A DNA stretch of 64,000 nt from Neurospora crassa OR74A (Eukaryota > Ascomycota > Sordariomycetes > Sordariales > Sordariaceae), in NCBI RefSeq assembly GCF_000182925.2, contig NC_026503.1, positions 2,356,001-2,420,000 on the forward strand, given 5' to 3'. The notes beneath the pieces were generated by a model. It did no database searches and was not told the origin of the DNA. It was given only the letters and a program-made list of their open reading frames with translations. Positions 62,511 through 64,000 of the stretch are shown here, one piece after another. The position numbers were made by a program, and so were the translations under genes. The number at the start of each line of letters is the position of its first letter. Position 1 is the stretch's first letter.

Positions 62511-62614
62511 TGGGACCTGGGAGGCTCGAACTCCCGACCTCAGGATTACTCTGACGTTAAGCCAGATCATACGGTTTATGAGACCTGCGCGCTAGCCAAC
62601 TGCGCCAAGGTCCC
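62511..62614 (-). tRNA. trnM-CAU: Elongator tRNA-Met (CAU) with a 30-nt intron
   Basis: The transcript begins GGGACCTTGGCGCAGTTGGC and ends in GGTCCCA. The acceptor stem GGGACCT/AGGTCCC pairs over seven bases. The D stem is GCGC/GCGC and the T arm GGGAG-TTCGAGC-CTCCC. The anticodon loop CTCATAA carries CAU. A 30-nt intron (62576-62547) sits one base after the anticodon, at the standard position 37/38. The mature form is 74 nt. G1-C72 and the TTCGAGC T loop indicate the elongator rather than the initiator. The T-T apposition at the base of the anticodon loop also occurs in yeast elongator tRNA-Met. Confidence 0.93.
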
Positions 62615-63073
62615 TTGTTATGGTTTTATGGGCTTTACATATGCCTATACCATACAGTTAGAGAAGATCACAGTTGCTTGGCGGACAAAATCTCGCTCTT
62701 TGCATTAACAACATCCGTTTCCGAAGTGAGGAACAGTATCTAGGTAGCAATAACTTTACATATAAACCTCAACCCATTTGAAGTGTCACTCCTTCACTAT
62801 ACTGACGGAACCGAATGTTTGTCTCTTTTTTTTTATGACAAATGGTAGACTTCTTCTAGCTAACCTTGCCTACTGATTTGTTGGCTTGAAACACTACAAG
62901 TCATGATGGAAAGCAACGCTCAGCCGCCAAGGATTTTTGGAAACGCACATAATCGATCCTCCACCATCCTCTCTCCCCTCAGGATGTCCTTCGACGACTC
63001 CAAATACCCCCACCTCCCCTCTCAAAATCGCGCTTTATTTTGCCGACTTAGAACCACCCCTCACACGCTCCTC
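62615..63073. other. Intergenic region between the tRNA and the CoA-transferase
   Basis: 459 bp with no supportable gene; a T-rich run lies near 62825-62835. It contains the 5' flank of the tRNA and the 3' flank of the CoA-transferase. Confidence 0.5.
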
Positions 63074-64000
63074 CTAGGCCGTGGCGAGAACAGTGTTCAT
63101 TGTCGCAATCCTGTTACGACGCTGCGGGACTGAGTTCATGCTTCCACTTCCGGCCTGTTGTTGATGCTGTTCCTCTCTCGGCGCAGGTGTAACACTGGTG
63201 TTGGTGAAGACGGCATCATCCTCAGCCAAATTCACCTCACCATCCATGATCAAATCAGTCTCCCAGCCCTCCCAGCCAGGCCTGTCAAACCCATTCGGCC
63301 TTGAGGCACGCACATGCTGAATTAGCAGTCCTTCCACCTCGATCGCCTCCTTCGGCCAGCGAATATCCTTGCCATTGAAGCCCTTGCTCTTCGCCTTCAG
63401 CATCAAATCCGGCCCAAACAGATGCGGGTACGCGCGCTGCATAGCCTTGAGCGCCTCTCCACTGACCTTGTCGACAGAGTCATAATGTCGCAACTTGAAG
63501 AACGGGCCCGCGAACACCATTTTCAGACGCTCCTGCTCCTGAAGCGGAAGCAGTCCCAGCTTGAGCAAGAATATGTCGTACTGGCAGAGACTGGTCCGAC
63601 ACATCCACGACCCGCCCTTAGTCTCGCGTTGGTACAGGCCTGCCATGGCGGCCACGCAACCCAAAGCGCCGGTGCCGTAGTCCGACATGGGCATGGGCGG
63701 CACGCTGGGCTCGTTTTCTAGTCCCATGAACTGGCCCTGCGCCCACGCGACGCCAGTGACGCAATCGGCGATCTGCTGCCAGCCGCGACGACCAGCCCAT
63801 TCGGCTCCGGGTACACCTGTTCCGCCGAAGCAATCTTCGGCTACGTAGACGAAGCCGTGGTTCCCGCGCTGTTGGGCTAGTTTTGCCAGCGATTGAGGGT
63901 CGCAGCCAAACTTGGCGAGGGCGCCGGGCCGGTATCCGTCGATGAGAACGTCGGCTTCGGCGAGTAGGTTCTGAAATGTTTTGAGATCACTCTGGTTGCG
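63074..64000 (-). CDS. CaiB/BaiF family (type III) CoA-transferase, partial
   Basis: The C-terminal 308 residues are present; the gene runs off the right edge with its codon frame starting at position 64000. Family III CoA-transferases move CoA between carboxylic acids through a catalytic Asp. Visible family features are the DVLIDGYRPGALAKFG block just inside the edge, followed by GFVYVAEDCFGGTGVPGAEW, AGRRGWQQIADCVTGVAWAQ and SDYGTGALGCVAAMAGLYQRE, the typical glycine-rich stretch. The catalytic Asp region cannot be judged with certainty because the N-terminal part lies outside the window. The last 40 residues are a Gln/Ser-rich tail (EEQHQQQAGSGSMNSVPQRR) not typical of bacterial members. 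The substrate is unknown. Confidence 0.85.
   Translation of the reverse strand, partial: RNQSDLKTFQNLLAEADVLIDGYRPGALAKFGCDPQSLAKLAQQRGNHGFVYVAEDCFGGTGVPGAEWAGRRGWQQIADCVTGVAWAQGQFMGLENEPSVPPMPMSDYGTGALGCVAAMAGLYQRETKGGSWMCRTSLCQYDIFLLKLGLLPLQEQERLKMVFAGPFFKLRHYDSVDKVSGEALKAMQRAYPHLFGPDLMLKAKSKGFNGKDIRWPKEAIEVEGLLIQHVRASRPNGFDRPGWEGWETDLIMDGEVNLAEDDAVFTNTSVTPAPREEQHQQQAGSGSMNSVPQRRNRIATMNTVLATA

Overview
The window is nuclear chromosomal DNA of a filamentous ascomycete, most likely a Sordariomycete close to Neurospora or Sordaria. Genes have short GT-AG introns (about 60-390 nt) with CTAAC/CTGAC-type branch sites. Gene content is typical of Pezizomycotina: an Rdx (SelW-like) protein, a tandem-WSC secreted protein, a DGAT1-type acyltransferase and a small CaaX G-gamma subunit. 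Intergenic DNA is long and rich in microsatellites and TACCTA/TAGGTA motifs. From memory only, the order eIF3a, G-gamma, PP1, NTO1-like, PDX1 resembles a Neurospora crassa block; I could not check this. I see no transposon, viral relic or CRISPR array.

Layout. 0-4 kb: isoprenylcysteine methyltransferase (+) converging on a four-exon DGAT1 (-). 6-12.2 kb: an RNA-metabolism cluster with Pfs2 (+, cleavage/polyadenylation), TFIIIA (-) and RPB6 (+); the last two are divergent across a 741-bp shared promoter. 12.7-14.7 kb: secreted protein with two WSC domains (-). 18-24.5 kb: eIF3a (-) and the G-protein gamma subunit (+), divergent. 25.5-26.6 kb: Rdx-family protein (+). 29-30.2 kb: PP1 catalytic subunit (-). 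36.5-40.3 kb: NTO1/BRPF-like PHD protein (-). 43.2-45.8 kb: leucine-rich-repeat protein (-). 45.8-58 kb: about 12 kb with no supportable gene. 58-62 kb: mitochondrial E3-binding protein PDX1 (-) and a mitochondrial membrane-protein candidate (+), divergent, with an interstitial telomere-like repeat between them. 62.5 kb: intron-containing elongator tRNA-Met (-). 63.1 kb to the right edge: partial CaiB/BaiF CoA-transferase (-).

Most genes are housekeeping and do not form a pathway. Some links are visible. The prenylcysteine methyltransferase would be expected to act on CaaX proteins such as the G-gamma subunit here. TFIIIA and RPB6 both serve Pol III transcription. PDX1 and its divergent neighbour both look mitochondrial.

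No clearly new biological system is evident. The best leads are the telomere-like array in a bidirectional promoter, the eIF3a start codon that appears to be split from its coding sequence by an intron, the TFIIIA/RPB6 divergent pair, the 12-kb gene desert, and a homopolymer cluster in which a T48 tract may sit inside a 3'UTR intron.
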